DNA from: an uncultured Pseudomonadota bacterium | GTDB lineage: Bacteria; Pseudomonadota; Gammaproteobacteria; Ga0077536 | Length of the DNA: 64,000 nt | Assembly (NCBI GenBank): GCA_903825645.1 | Contig: CAIKBL010000040.1 | Span: 1 to 64,000, forward strand | Direction of reading: 5' to 3' | In this document: positions 8,341-17,752 of the stretch, piece by piece | How positions within the stretch are numbered: the first letter of the stretch is position 1 | Layout of the letters: the number at the start of each line of letters is the position of its first letter | The notes under the pieces: model-generated | Databases searched by the model: none | What the model was told of the DNA's origin: nothing | Seen by the model: the letters and a program-made list of their open reading frames with translations, nothing else | Translations under genes and position numbers: made by a program

Positions 8341-9132
8341 GACGCGCGTGCGTTCGATTTCGATGATGCCCGGGTTGTCCGGATAGTTAGTCCGCAGGAC
8401 ACGTAGCGTACTGTCTGACAAGTCATTCAACTCCAACACGCGGTAGGCTTTGGCGAGGATCACGAGCGCTTGGGGGATGGCCTGTGTCTGTTGGAAGTTT
8501 TCGATGACATAGCGTGCGCGATTAGCGGCGGCCACAAATGCGCCGCGCCGCATATAAAAATTTGCCACGTTAATTTCGTGCTGCGCCAGTGTATTGCGCA
8601 AATAAATCATTCGTTGCCGAGCGTCGGGCGCGTAGAGGCTCTCGGGGAAACGCTTGACGAGCTCGGAAAAATCATTGAACGACTGCAGCTCCGCGCCGGG
8701 ATCACGTTGTGCGGCATCACGCGGCAGGAAGCGCGCCGTCATTCCCTTATCAGGATTGAAATTCACCAACCCACGCAGATAAAACGCGTAATCGGTACGC
8801 AGGTGGGCCGGATTTAGTTTCAGAAAGCGGTCGATGGTCGCCAAAGCTTCTTCGGTTTTGTCCGACTTGAACTGACAATATGCCATTTCAAGCTGCGCCT
8901 GCGGGGCGTAGGTACCGAAAGGATAGCGGGCCTGCAGTTTCTGGTAATAATCGATTGCCGCATCACAAGTTCTGTTTACGAGGCGTTTTTTGGCTGCCAG
9001 ATAGAGTTTTTCCTCAGGCCAGTTCTCTGCCAGTTCGCTCGCATCCTTCTTGTGGCCAAAAAAGCTGCACGCTGAAAGACTCAGGCACAGCAGGAGGGGA
9101 AACCAGGTTCGACGGAGACACACAGCGTACAT
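8335..9132 (-). CDS. bamD: Outer membrane assembly lipoprotein BamD
   Basis: The essential lipoprotein of the BAM complex that inserts beta-barrel proteins into the outer membrane. From the chosen ATG it has 265 residues. The signal peptide is MYAVCLRRTWFPLLLCLSLSAC, with lipobox LSAC and lipidation on that Cys. TPR-type repeats follow (YQKLQARYPFGTYAPQAQLEMAY and later copies). An upstream GTG at 9195 would add 21 residues that do not look like a signal peptide, so I prefer 9132, though its ribosome binding site is poor. It is divergent from rluD, as in many gammaproteobacteria. Confidence 0.94.
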   Translation of the reverse strand: MYAVCLRRTWFPLLLCLSLSACSFFGHKKDASELAENWPEEKLYLAAKKRLVNRTCDAAIDYYQKLQARYPFGTYAPQAQLEMAYCQFKSDKTEEALATIDRFLKLNPAHLRTDYAFYLRGLVNFNPDKGMTARFLPRDAAQRDPGAELQSFNDFSELVKRFPESLYAPDARQRMIYLRNTLAQHEINVANFYMRRGAFVAAANRARYVIENFQQTQAIPQALVILAKAYRVLELNDLSDSTLRVLRTNYPDNPGIIEIERTRVK

Positions 9133-9314
9133 GGGGGCAAAATATCGCCTATATTTTGGAAAGGGGCGCCGGTAGCCGCCTAGCAGGTACCTCACCGCGC
9201 ACTATTCTAGCGTTTTACGCCGCTCACCACAGCGAATTGACGAAAATAAAGGCCGCGCACACGGATATATCGGCAACTCCCTGCAATCGTTCCATGTGTT
9301 GATAGAATGGGAAC

Positions 9315-10292
9315 ATGCTTATTACCGCCACCCAGCACCAATACATCGTTCCTGAACAACTGTCCGGCCGCCGTTTGGACGCGGCGCTTGCCGCATTGTG
9401 CACCGATTATTCCCGTACCGTCATCAAGACCTGGATTGAGTCGGGCGAAGTCAGTGTCAATGAGGTGGAAAACCGCAAACCGCGCACGCTGGTCTATGGG
9501 AGCGACCGCATCTCCTTGCGGGCGCGTGTAGAAGATACGCAGGAAATCGAACCGCAGGATTTACCTTTCGCACTGGCCTACGAGGATGAATTCGTTCTGG
9601 TAATCGACAAGCCCCCGGGCTTGGTCGTGCATCCGGGCGCCGGCAATCCTGACCGCACGCTCGTCAACGGTTTATTGTTCCGGTTTCCGTCACTGCTGGG
9701 TCTACCGCGGGCCGGCATTATCCACCGACTAGACAAGGATACCTCCGGCCTGCTGCTCGTCGCCCGCACCGCGGCCGCCTATCAGTCGCTCACGCGCCAG
9801 ATGGCGCGGCGCGAGGTCCGCCGGGTCTATGCAGCGCTCGTGCATGGCGTTCCCGTAGGTAGTGGAACCGTCAATGCCGCCATGGGAAGAGACCGCGTCC
9901 AGCGCACGCGAATGCGCGTTTCGGCCAGTGGGCGGGAAGCCATCACGCATTATCGAATTTTGAAGCGATTCCGCGCACACGCCTACTTGGAATTGGCGCT
10001 TGAAACCGGTCGGACCCATCAAATTCGCGTCCATATGCAGCACTTGGGTCACCCCCTTATCGGCGATCCGACGTACGCAAAAGGACGCATCGCGCCTAGT
10101 CGTTCAAGTTCAACGCTCAACACGGCACTTAAAAGTCTGTGTCGTCAAGCGCTGCACGCCAAAGAACTCGAATTCACACACCCGGAAAGCGGCGAGCTGG
10201 TTGCTGTCAAAAGCGCGCTCCCTGGTGATTTCCGGCGCGCCCTGCGCGCACTGGGCCTCGATCTCAAAACCATATCTGTGGCGAGTGACTGA
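9315..10292 (+). CDS. rluD: 23S rRNA pseudouridine synthase RluD
   Basis: Isomerises uridines in helix 69 of 23S rRNA (1911, 1915 and 1917 in E. coli). It has 325 residues. The N-terminal S4 RNA-binding domain (GRRLDAALAALCTDYSRT) is followed by the RluA-type catalytic domain, with the active-site Asp in GIIHRLDKDTSGLLLVAR and a later ETGRTHQIRVHMQHLGHPLIGD. It is divergent from bamD and overlaps the downstream pgeF by 8 bases. Confidence 0.96.
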   Translation: MLITATQHQYIVPEQLSGRRLDAALAALCTDYSRTVIKTWIESGEVSVNEVENRKPRTLVYGSDRISLRARVEDTQEIEPQDLPFALAYEDEFVLVIDKPPGLVVHPGAGNPDRTLVNGLLFRFPSLLGLPRAGIIHRLDKDTSGLLLVARTAAAYQSLTRQMARREVRRVYAALVHGVPVGSGTVNAAMGRDRVQRTRMRVSASGREAITHYRILKRFRAHAYLELALETGRTHQIRVHMQHLGHPLIGDPTYAKGRIAPSRSSSTLNTALKSLCRQALHAKELEFTHPESGELVAVKSALPGDFRRALRALGLDLKTISVASD

Positions 10293-11028
10293 GCGCCCTG
10301 CGATTGAAGTGATTCGCCCTCAATGGGCCGCGCCGGCACACGTCCAGGCGCTATCCACAACCCGCGCAGGCGGCGTCAGCCGCGGCCACTATGCAAGTCT
10401 GAACCTGGCGACCCATGTCGGCGATGAGCCGGACGCCATTGCCCGCAATCGCGCACATCTGAAGAACGCGCTGAACCTGCCAGGAGAGCCCTGCTGGTTA
10501 ACACAAACACACGGCACGGTCTTAATCGAAGCTCGTCGCTATCCAACGCCTCCGGAAGCCGATGCCTGTTTCTGTGTCCGCCCCGGTCAGGTGTGCGCTA
10601 TTTTGACCGCAGATTGTCTCCCTATCCTACTGTGTGATCGCCGGGGAGAAACGCTGCTCGCGGTGCATGCCGGTTGGCGAGGCCTCCTGGAGAACATCAT
10701 TACCAAAGCCCTTGACGCATTACCGATCGCGCGTCGCGACTGGTTAGCCTGGATAGGACCCGGGATTGGCGTCGAGGCTTACACTGTCGGCACCGAGTTA
10801 GTCGCGCGCTTCTGCGCCCAGGACGCCGGTAACAGCGCCTGCTTTGTCCACGGGAATGATTCGATCAAGGCGAACCTCCCCGCGCTGGCCGAACGACAAC
10901 TGCAGCGTGCTGGGGTCACTGCGGTTTCCCGCTACGAGGGATGCACCGCGGCGGAGTCCGCACGCTTCTTTTCCTATCGCAGGCAAGGGATCACCGGCCG
11001 CATGGCCACACTTATCTGGCGGCAATGA
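10285..11028 (+). CDS. pgeF: Multi-copper oxidase/purine nucleoside phosphorylase family protein PgeF
   Basis: A 247-residue YfiH/PgeF protein. The family is linked to peptidoglycan editing and purine nucleoside phosphorylase activity and was once called laccase-like. The metal-site residues appear in TQTHGT, ILTADCLPILLCD and AVHAGWRGL. I chose GTG 10285, inside the end of rluD, because the family start lines up with VIRPQWAAPAHVQALSTTR. A longer reading from 10000 runs through rluD in another frame and is not credible. The 8-base overlap indicates coupling with rluD. Confidence 0.93.
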   Translation: MTERPAIEVIRPQWAAPAHVQALSTTRAGGVSRGHYASLNLATHVGDEPDAIARNRAHLKNALNLPGEPCWLTQTHGTVLIEARRYPTPPEADACFCVRPGQVCAILTADCLPILLCDRRGETLLAVHAGWRGLLENIITKALDALPIARRDWLAWIGPGIGVEAYTVGTELVARFCAQDAGNSACFVHGNDSIKANLPALAERQLQRAGVTAVSRYEGCTAAESARFFSYRRQGITGRMATLIWRQ

Positions 11029-11065
11029 ACTTCAGGCGGTCCCGTGATCGCCACACGCTCGAGGC

Positions 11066-11094
11066 CTTGATAAAGCCACCCCCCCCCCCCATCT
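11066..11094 (+). promoter_or_regulatory. Sigma-32 (heat-shock) type promoter for clpB with poly-C tract
   Basis: CTTGATA at 11066-11072, 14 bases, then CCCCATCT at 11087-11094. This matches the RpoH consensus CTTGAAA, 11-16 bases, CCCCATNT, with one mismatch. A run of 12 C (11079-11090) supplies both the end of the spacer and the C residues of the -10 box. The start would be near 11101, about 30 nt before the clpB ATG. clpB is a classic RpoH-controlled gene. Confidence 0.65.
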
Positions 11095-11133
11095 AGTACT
11101 CAAGCCAATATTCCAATCGGAGCACTTCACGAC

Positions 11134-13704
11134 ATGCGTGCCGAAAAAATGACGACAAAATTCCAGCAGGCGCTGGGCGACGCACAGAGCAGCGCGCTCG
11201 GGCTCGACAACCAATTTATCGAGCCCATGCATCTCATGGGTGCCTTGCTCGAACAGGAAGGAAGTACGGTAAAACCGCTCCTGACCAAAGCGGGCGTGGA
11301 GGTTCCCACCTTACGTGCTCAACTGGGAGAGGCACTGACGCGCCTACCAAAAGTAGAAGGCGCAGGCGGCGATGTCCACCCGTCGAATGATCTGGTGAGA
11401 TTACTGAACCTCTCGGACAAACTTGCCCAGAAACGGGGTGACACGTTCATCTCATCAGAGTTATTCGTCCTGGCGGCTCTGCAGGACGGTGGCGAGATGG
11501 GTCGAATCTTGAAACGGACCGGAGCACAGGAAAAAGCGATCCTTCAAGCCGTGGATGAATTGCGGGGCGGAGACAAAGTGGCCGACCCTAACGCCGAAGA
11601 AAACCGTCAGGCGCTCGAAAAATACACTATCGATTTGACTGCGCTTGCGGCCCAAGGAAAACTCGACCCGGTGATTGGTCGGGATGAAGAAATCAGGCGA
11701 ACCATCCAGGTTTTGCAGCGCCGAACCAAAAATAATCCCGTGCTCATAGGGGAGCCTGGCGTTGGCAAGACCGCGATTGTAGAAGGGCTCGCCCAACGCA
11801 TCATCAACCATGAGGTACCCGAGGGACTGAAAAACAAACGTGTCCTTTCACTCGATCTTGGTGCCTTGATTGCCGGAGCCAAATTCCGCGGAGAATTTGA
11901 AGAACGCCTCAAAGCGGTCCTCAATGATTTGTCCAAGCAAGAAGGACAGGTCGTACTCTTCATCGACGAGCTGCATACGATGGTTGGCGCAGGCAAAGCA
12001 GAGGGCGCGATGGATGCGGGAAATATGTTGAAACCTGCGCTCGCGCGTGGCGAGCTCCACTGCATCGGTGCGACAACCCTTGATGAATATCGAAAATACG
12101 TCGAGAAAGATGCCGCTCTGGAACGTCGTTTTCAGAAGGTTTTGGTGGAAGAGCCTTCTCTCGAAGATACCATCGCCATCCTTCGTGGCCTAAAGGAGCG
12201 ATACGCTGTCCACCATGGGGTCGAGATCACAGATCCCGCCATCGTCGCCGCGGCCCAGCTATCACATCGCTACATCACGGATCGGCAACTGCCGGATAAA
12301 GCCATTGATCTGATCGACGAGGCGGCGAGTCGAATCAGCATCGAAATCGATTCCAAACCGGAAGAAATGGATCGACTTGACCGCAAGATCATCCAGTTAA
12401 AAATAGAACGTGAGGCCTTGCGCAAAGAAACGGATGCCGCTTCCAAGCGCCGCCTTGCCGATTTGGAAAGCCAACTTGCAGAACAAGAACGCGATTACTC
12501 GGATCTCGAGGAAATTTGGAAGGCTGAAAAAGCCTCCTTGAGCGGCGCTCACCAGATCAAGGCTGAGCTGGAAAAAGCGAGAGGCGACTTCGAAGCCGCA
12601 AAGCGTACCGGCGATCTGACCCGGATGTCTGAGCTGCAATACGGCGTGATCCCTGCGTTGGAAAAGCGTAACGCGAGCCAAGGCGAAACCGAGCAACAGA
12701 TGAAACTGCTCCGAAATAAGGTGACAGAGGAAGAGATTGCCGAGGTCGTCTCTAAATGGACGGGCATCCCGGTGTCGAAAATGCTCGAAGGAGAGCGGGC
12801 AAAACTCCTTCGCATGGAGGATGCGCTCCACGCGAGGGTGGTCGGCCAAGACGCCGCCGTCACCGCGGTGTCTAATGCCATTCGCCGCTCTCGCGCCGGC
12901 CTGTCCGACCCGCGGCGTCCGAACGGTTCTTTTCTCTTTCTTGGACCTACCGGCGTGGGCAAAACCGAGTTATGCAAGGCGCTGGCGGCTTTCCTGTTCG
13001 ATACTGAAGAGGCGCTGGTACGTATCGATATGTCCGAGTATATGGAGAAGCATGCCGTTGCACGCCTGATCGGCGCGCCGCCTGGCTACGTGGGGTATGA
13101 AGAGGGCGGATATCTGACGGAAACGATTCGGCGAAAGCCCTATTCGGTGCTTTTGCTGGACGAGATCGAGAAAGCGCATCCGGACGTATTCAATATCCTG
13201 CTGCAGGTTCTAGATGATGGTCGGTTAACGGACGGACACGGACGTACCGTTGATTTCCGCAACACCGTCATCGTCATGACATCCAACCTGGGTTCAGAGC
13301 AGATTCAGGCACAGGGCGAGGACGCGAGCTATGAGACTATGCGCGAGATGGTACTAGGGGTCGTCCGCGATAGCTTTAGGCCGGAATTCGTGAACCGCAT
13401 CGACGAAGTAGTGGTGTTTCATGCGCTGCGACGACGAGAAATCAAGGCGATCGCCGTGACGCAGATCGGGTTGCTCCGCAAGCGCCTTGCCGATCTCCAG
13501 ATTGGACTGGAGATCGAGGCGCCTGCGGTCGATAAACTGGGAGAGATGGGGTTCGATCCCGTCTATGGTGCACGGCCGCTGAAGCGGGTGATTCAAAATG
13601 AACTCGAAACGCCGTTGGCGCAAGCCTTGCTCGAAGGCCGCTTTGGACGCGGAGAGACCATTCGGATACGCCTCGAAGGCGGCAAGTTCAAGTTCACCCA
13701 ATGA
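11134..13704 (+). CDS. clpB: Disaggregase chaperone ClpB
   Basis: An ATP-driven ring that pulls proteins out of aggregates with the help of DnaK, acting in the cytoplasm under heat stress. It has 856 residues. The N-terminal Clp domain ([15 protein letters not shown]) is followed by a first AAA+ module with Walker A GEPGVGKT. The middle coiled coil, about residues 400-530, is rich in Glu, Lys and Arg and distinguishes ClpB from ClpA. The second AAA+ module has GPTGVGKT. There is no IGF/L loop for ClpP binding. The ATG is preceded by GGAG about 12 nt upstream. An internal start, common for ClpB, was not assessed. Confidence 0.97.
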   Translation: MRAEKMTTKFQQALGDAQSSALGLDNQFIEPMHLMGALLEQEGSTVKPLLTKAGVEVPTLRAQLGEALTRLPKVEGAGGDVHPSNDLVRLLNLSDKLAQKRGDTFISSELFVLAALQDGGEMGRILKRTGAQEKAILQAVDELRGGDKVADPNAEENRQALEKYTIDLTALAAQGKLDPVIGRDEEIRRTIQVLQRRTKNNPVLIGEPGVGKTAIVEGLAQRIINHEVPEGLKNKRVLSLDLGALIAGAKFRGEFEERLKAVLNDLSKQEGQVVLFIDELHTMVGAGKAEGAMDAGNMLKPALARGELHCIGATTLDEYRKYVEKDAALERRFQKVLVEEPSLEDTIAILRGLKERYAVHHGVEITDPAIVAAAQLSHRYITDRQLPDKAIDLIDEAASRISIEIDSKPEEMDRLDRKIIQLKIEREALRKETDAASKRRLADLESQLAEQERDYSDLEEIWKAEKASLSGAHQIKAELEKARGDFEAAKRTGDLTRMSELQYGVIPALEKRNASQGETEQQMKLLRNKVTEEEIAEVVSKWTGIPVSKMLEGERAKLLRMEDALHARVVGQDAAVTAVSNAIRRSRAGLSDPRRPNGSFLFLGPTGVGKTELCKALAAFLFDTEEALVRIDMSEYMEKHAVARLIGAPPGYVGYEEGGYLTETIRRKPYSVLLLDEIEKAHPDVFNILLQVLDDGRLTDGHGRTVDFRNTVIVMTSNLGSEQIQAQGEDASYETMREMVLGVVRDSFRPEFVNRIDEVVVFHALRRREIKAIAVTQIGLLRKRLADLQIGLEIEAPAVDKLGEMGFDPVYGARPLKRVIQNELETPLAQALLEGRFGRGETIRIRLEGGKFKFTQ

Positions 13705-13737
13705 AGGGGAAAGCTTCAGCGGGGCGTTAATCGGAAT

Positions 13738-13771
13738 GCTACTGGACCGAAAAAACTTTCGGTCCAGTAGC
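13738..13771. terminator. Perfect 15-bp inverted repeat after clpB
   Basis: Bases 13738-13752 are the exact reverse complement of 13757-13771, with a 4-base loop AAAC. It lies 34 bases after the clpB stop and 80 bases before pilB. It would fold very stably, but no T-run follows on either strand, so it is not a textbook intrinsic terminator. It could stop transcription weakly, protect the clpB mRNA end, or act as a protein site. Confidence 0.5.
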
Positions 13772-13795
13772 TATTTACGAGCGCTTCATCTACCA

Positions 13796-13811
13796 TTTTA
13801 TCAAGATAAAA
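13796..13811. promoter_or_regulatory. AT-rich palindrome upstream of pilB
   Basis: TTTTATC-AA-GATAAAA is a perfect 16-base palindrome ending 40 bases before the pilB start codon. Its position suits an operator, or a -10 region on either strand. I cannot assign a regulator. Confidence 0.35.
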
Positions 13812-13850
13812 GCACGTCGCTCGACGGAATGAAGAAACGAGGCCAAGACG

Positions 13851-15572
13851 GTGGCAGTCACCAGTAATCGGATCCCTTTAGGTGGGCTTGCGCGGAAATT
13901 GGTCGCGGATGGCCTACTCGACGAGCAAACAGCGTTGCGCGCGTTCCAAACCGCGCTGAGCTCCCGCACCCCGTTTGTTAAGTACCTGATCGAAAATAAA
14001 CTAGCCGACAGCACAACGGTCGCGCACGCGGCATCGGAGGAATTTGGCGTGCCGCTGGTCGACATTGAAGCGGTGTCCATCGATCCGGAAATCGTGAAAC
14101 TTGTCAGTGAGGAGTTGATCCGGCGCCACCATGCACTCCCTGTATTCAAAAGGGGCAGCCGGGTTTTCATTGCGGTCTCGGACCCCACCAACCTACAGGC
14201 ACTCGACGAAATAAAATTCCATGTGGGGGGTCATACTGACGCCGTCCTTGTGGAAGAGCACAAGCTTGCCAAAGCCATCGATAATTCGCTGGAAGCCGCT
14301 GACACTGGGCTGACTGGCGTTGATGATTCGGATTTTGACAACCTCGATGATCTCGAAATCGGGGCGCAGCAGGAAGCGCAGCCCGATACGTCGGCAGAAG
14401 TGGACGATGCTCCGGTCGTACGTTTCGTCAACCGGGTATTGCTGGATGCCATAAAAAGAGGCGCGTCGGACCTGCATTTTGAGCCCTATGAGCGGTTCTA
14501 CCGGGTGCGTTTCCGCGTCGATGGCATGCTGGCAGAAATCGCTAAGCCACCACTGGCACTCGCTTTCAAGATCGCGGCGCGCATCAAGGTGATGTCGCGG
14601 TTGGATGTCTCGGAGCGTCGGGTTCCCCAGGACGGCCGCGTCAAATTGAAACTGTCCAAAACCAAATCGATCGATTTCCGCGTCAGCACGTGTCCAACGT
14701 TATATGGCGAAAAAATCGTCATGCGAATTCTGGACTCGGACGCTTCCAAGTTGAATATCGACCAACTCGGTTACGAAGACTTCCAAAAAGAGCTCTTCCT
14801 GCGCAACCTGCACAAACCGTATGGAATGTTCCTAGTCACCGGTCCGACCGGTAGTGGTAAGACGGTGTCGCTTTACACCGGGATCAATATCCTCAATAAG
14901 GACGAGATCAATATCTCGACCGCAGAGGATCCGGTAGAAATCAACCTAGCTGGCGTCAATCAGTTGCAGGTCGACGAGCGTACCGGACTGACCTTCACCA
15001 AAGCGCTGAAGGCGTTTCTACGCCAGGATCCCGACGTCATCCTGGTTGGCGAAATCCGTGACATCGAAACCGGCTCGATTGCGGTCAAAGCCGCACAAAC
15101 CGGTCACATGGTGATGTCGACTTTGCACACCAACGATGGCCCCTCTACCGTCACCCGCCTTCAGGATATGGGGATCCCCCCATTTGCGGTCGCCACTTCG
15201 ATTAACTTAATCACCGCACAGCGCCTGGCGCGACGCCTCCATCCTGATTTTCGCCAACCCCTCAATCTCCCACCGGAAGGTCTGCTGGCCGAAGGATTTA
15301 CGCGACAGGAAATCGATGGCGGGATCACGTTATTTGGTCCGGGAAATGGCGGGGCGGAGTGTCCGAGCGGCTATAAGGGACGGGTTGGCATTTACCAGGT
15401 CATGCCCATCACTGAGACCATGAAACGCCTGATAATGGAGGGCAAGAATGCCGTGCAGCTCGCCGATCAGGCTGCCGCTGAAGGCATCTGGGATATTCGC
15501 AAGTCAGGCCTAAGCAAGGCGCGTCAGGGTATGACCAGCATGGCCGAAATCAACCGCGTGACAATGGAGTAA
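13851..15572 (+). CDS. pilB: Type IV pilus extension ATPase PilB
   Basis: The cytoplasmic hexameric ATPase that drives pilus extension. It has 573 residues. An N-terminal MshEN-like domain is followed by the catalytic core, with Walker A GPTGSGKT at about 331-338, the Asp box TAEDPVE, Walker B DVILVGEIRD and the His box GHMVMSTLHTND. The zinc-binding C-x2-C pairs usual in PilB/GspE are largely lost. The aligned positions read His464, Phe467, Gly501 and Cys504. GYKGRVGIYQVMPIT after it is intact. The start is GTG with GAGG about 9 nt upstream. It heads pilB-pilC-pilD. Confidence 0.96.
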   Translation: MAVTSNRIPLGGLARKLVADGLLDEQTALRAFQTALSSRTPFVKYLIENKLADSTTVAHAASEEFGVPLVDIEAVSIDPEIVKLVSEELIRRHHALPVFKRGSRVFIAVSDPTNLQALDEIKFHVGGHTDAVLVEEHKLAKAIDNSLEAADTGLTGVDDSDFDNLDDLEIGAQQEAQPDTSAEVDDAPVVRFVNRVLLDAIKRGASDLHFEPYERFYRVRFRVDGMLAEIAKPPLALAFKIAARIKVMSRLDVSERRVPQDGRVKLKLSKTKSIDFRVSTCPTLYGEKIVMRILDSDASKLNIDQLGYEDFQKELFLRNLHKPYGMFLVTGPTGSGKTVSLYTGINILNKDEINISTAEDPVEINLAGVNQLQVDERTGLTFTKALKAFLRQDPDVILVGEIRDIETGSIAVKAAQTGHMVMSTLHTNDGPSTVTRLQDMGIPPFAVATSINLITAQRLARRLHPDFRQPLNLPPEGLLAEGFTRQEIDGGITLFGPGNGGAECPSGYKGRVGIYQVMPITETMKRLIMEGKNAVQLADQAAAEGIWDIRKSGLSKARQGMTSMAEINRVTME

Positions 15573-15575
15573 CGC

Positions 15576-16799
15576 ATGGCACAGACGGCCACCAACCAAA
15601 CGGACATGTTCAGCTGGGAGGGAATCGACAGAACGGGCAAGCGTGTACGGGGCGAGATGTCCGGCGTGAGCGAGGCGGTGATCAAATCCGCCTTACGCCG
15701 ACAAGGAGTCAATCCACTCAAGGTCAAGAAAAAGCTCAACTCACTTTTCGGTGGGAAGATGTCCAGCATCTCCACGAAAGACATTACGGTATTTAGTCGC
15801 CAGTTGGCGACCATGATGTCTGCGGGCGTTCCTCTCGTCCAGTCATTCGAAATTGTCGGGCGTGGGCACGCAAACAAGGCGATGCAGGCGCTTCTCATGT
15901 CGATGAAAAACGATTTGGAATCAGGCACCGCTCTGGCCGAAGCTTTGAGCAAACATCCGCTGCAATTCAACGAGCTGTACGTCAATCTCGTGACTGCGGG
16001 CGAGCATGCTGGGATCCTTGAAGATGTTCTGCATAAACTCGCCGCCCATATGGAGAAATCCGAAGCGCTCAAATCTCGGGTGAAAAGCGCTCTTTTCTAT
16101 CCGACTGCCGTGGTGGTAGTGGCCTTCATCATCACGGCCATCCTCATGATTTTCGTGGTTCCCCAATTTGAAGATCTGTTCAAGGGGTTTGGCGCCGCAC
16201 TACCTGCCCCGACGCAAATCGTGATCAATATGTCCAATTGGTTCCAGTCATATTGGTACATCCTGATCGCCCTCGTGGCCGCTGTCGTGATCGGGATCAT
16301 CCAAGGCAAGAAGCGCTCGCCCAAATTCGCTCACTTCCTGGACCGTACATCACTGCAGATCCCCGTGATTGGCGACATTCTCACCAAATCAGCCATCGCC
16401 CGTTTTGCGCGAACTCTGTCGACGATGTTCGCCGCCGGAACCCCGCTTGTCGAGGCTATGAGTTCTGTCGCCGGCGCCTGCGGCAATATCGTGTACTACG
16501 ATGCGGTCATGAAAATGCGCGATGAAATCGCGACGGGAACGCAGCTCCAGTCCAGCATGCGCGACGTCGGCGTCTTCCCAAATATGGTCGTGCAGATGGT
16601 AGCCATCGGAGAGGAGTCGGGTGCCCTTGACACCATGCTAGGAAAAATTGCCGACTGGTATGAGCAGGAAGTCAACGATGCCGTGGATGCCCTGACCAGT
16701 CTGCTCGAGCCCATCATCATGGCCGTGCTTGGCGTCATCGTAGGCGGCCTCGTCATCGCGATGTATCTCCCTATTTTCAAGATGGGCCAGGTCATCTGA
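15576..16799 (+). CDS. pilC: Type IV pilus inner membrane platform protein PilC
   Basis: The inner membrane platform that couples PilB to pilin addition. It has 407 residues and two T2SF domains. The first contains FSRQLATMMSAGVPLVQSFE and the second FARTLSTMFAAGTPLVEAM. Three hydrophobic segments are visible, near residues 170-195, 225-245 and 375-400. It starts 3 nt after the pilB stop. Confidence 0.97.
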   Translation: MAQTATNQTDMFSWEGIDRTGKRVRGEMSGVSEAVIKSALRRQGVNPLKVKKKLNSLFGGKMSSISTKDITVFSRQLATMMSAGVPLVQSFEIVGRGHANKAMQALLMSMKNDLESGTALAEALSKHPLQFNELYVNLVTAGEHAGILEDVLHKLAAHMEKSEALKSRVKSALFYPTAVVVVAFIITAILMIFVVPQFEDLFKGFGAALPAPTQIVINMSNWFQSYWYILIALVAAVVIGIIQGKKRSPKFAHFLDRTSLQIPVIGDILTKSAIARFARTLSTMFAAGTPLVEAMSSVAGACGNIVYYDAVMKMRDEIATGTQLQSSMRDVGVFPNMVVQMVAIGEESGALDTMLGKIADWYEQEVNDAVDALTSLLEPIIMAVLGVIVGGLVIAMYLPIFKMGQVI

Positions 16800-16858
16800 G
16801 CATGGTCCGGCGCGGACACCAGCGTTCGGCCTCCTCTCGCCCTGCCTGAGCGTCTGCG

Positions 16859-17752
16859 GTGCAAGATTTCTGGCTGATGCTGCCTGTGGGTCCCTGGGGA
16901 TTTCCCGTACTGGTAGGGATCTTGGGGCTTATCGTCGGGAGCTTCCTAAACGTCGTCGTCTGCCGACTGCCACGGATGCTGGAGCGTCAATGGCAGGATG
17001 ATTGCGCTGTGTTTTCGGCCCAGTCAGAAGCGACGCCTGCGGTCGTCGGACCGGTGTTCAATTTGATGGTGCCGCGTTCGCGTTGTCCCCACTGTGAAGC
17101 ACCCATTCAGGCTCGCGATAATGTGCCAATTATCAGCTTTCTCTGGCTACGGGGTCGCTGTCGGCACTGTGCCAAAGCGATCTCAATGCGCTATCCCCTC
17201 ATCGAAAGCTTCAGCGGGCTGGCCGGCGCTGCCGTAGCCGTGCATTTCGGGCCAGGCTGGACGGCGGTGTTCGCTGCACTCCTGAGCTGGTCGCTCATCG
17301 CGCTGGCCGTCATCGACTTCGACACCTATACGCTGCCCGACGCCATCACCCTGCCCTTTCTCTGGCTCGGGATATTGGTTAATACTACCGGCGCCTTCGT
17401 ATCCCTCAAGACAAGTGTTTTCGGCGCCATGGCGGGCTATTTGTCATTGTGGAGTGTCTATTGGATATTTAAGTGGGTAACCGGTAAAGAGGGGATGGGG
17501 TATGGTGACTTCAAGCTCCTCGCCATGTTAGGTGCCTGGTTGGGCTGGCAGGTCCTACCGACGCTACTCATCAGCGCCTCACTGGTCGGTGCTATCACGG
17601 GCATCGGACTGATGGTTTTTGCCGGGCATGCCCGAGATAAGCCGATCCCCTTTGGCCCCCATCTCGCCTGTGCTGGTTGGTTGATGTTGTTCTGGGGTGA
17701 TCGACTCTCTGCGCTCTGGTCGAGCGGGGCAATAACCGGCGGAAGCCTGTGA
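16859..17752 (+). CDS. pilD: Prepilin peptidase and N-methyltransferase PilD
   Basis: An inner membrane aspartyl protease that removes the prepilin leader and methylates the new N-terminus. It has 297 residues. An N-terminal cytoplasmic zinc motif, CPHC...CRHC, is present at about residues 79-103. The two catalytic aspartates lie in VIDFDTYTLPD and GYGDFKLLAMLGAW. Several transmembrane helices are clear. The start is GTG 16859, giving VQDFWLMLPVGPWGF. The stop overlaps the coaE start by 4 bases. Both pilins in this window are substrates. Confidence 0.96.
   Translation: MQDFWLMLPVGPWGFPVLVGILGLIVGSFLNVVVCRLPRMLERQWQDDCAVFSAQSEATPAVVGPVFNLMVPRSRCPHCEAPIQARDNVPIISFLWLRGRCRHCAKAISMRYPLIESFSGLAGAAVAVHFGPGWTAVFAALLSWSLIALAVIDFDTYTLPDAITLPFLWLGILVNTTGAFVSLKTSVFGAMAGYLSLWSVYWIFKWVTGKEGMGYGDFKLLAMLGAWLGWQVLPTLLISASLVGAITGIGLMVFAGHARDKPIPFGPHLACAGWLMLFWGDRLSALWSSGAITGGSL

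Noticed and set aside
10000-10284. Extended reading of pgeF starting at 10000
   Set aside because: It lies inside rluD in a different frame. Family alignment starts at GTG 10285.
11067-11099. Sigma-70 reading TTGATA to TAGTAC before clpB
   Set aside because: The 21-base spacer is too long, and the RpoH reading of the same bases is far better.
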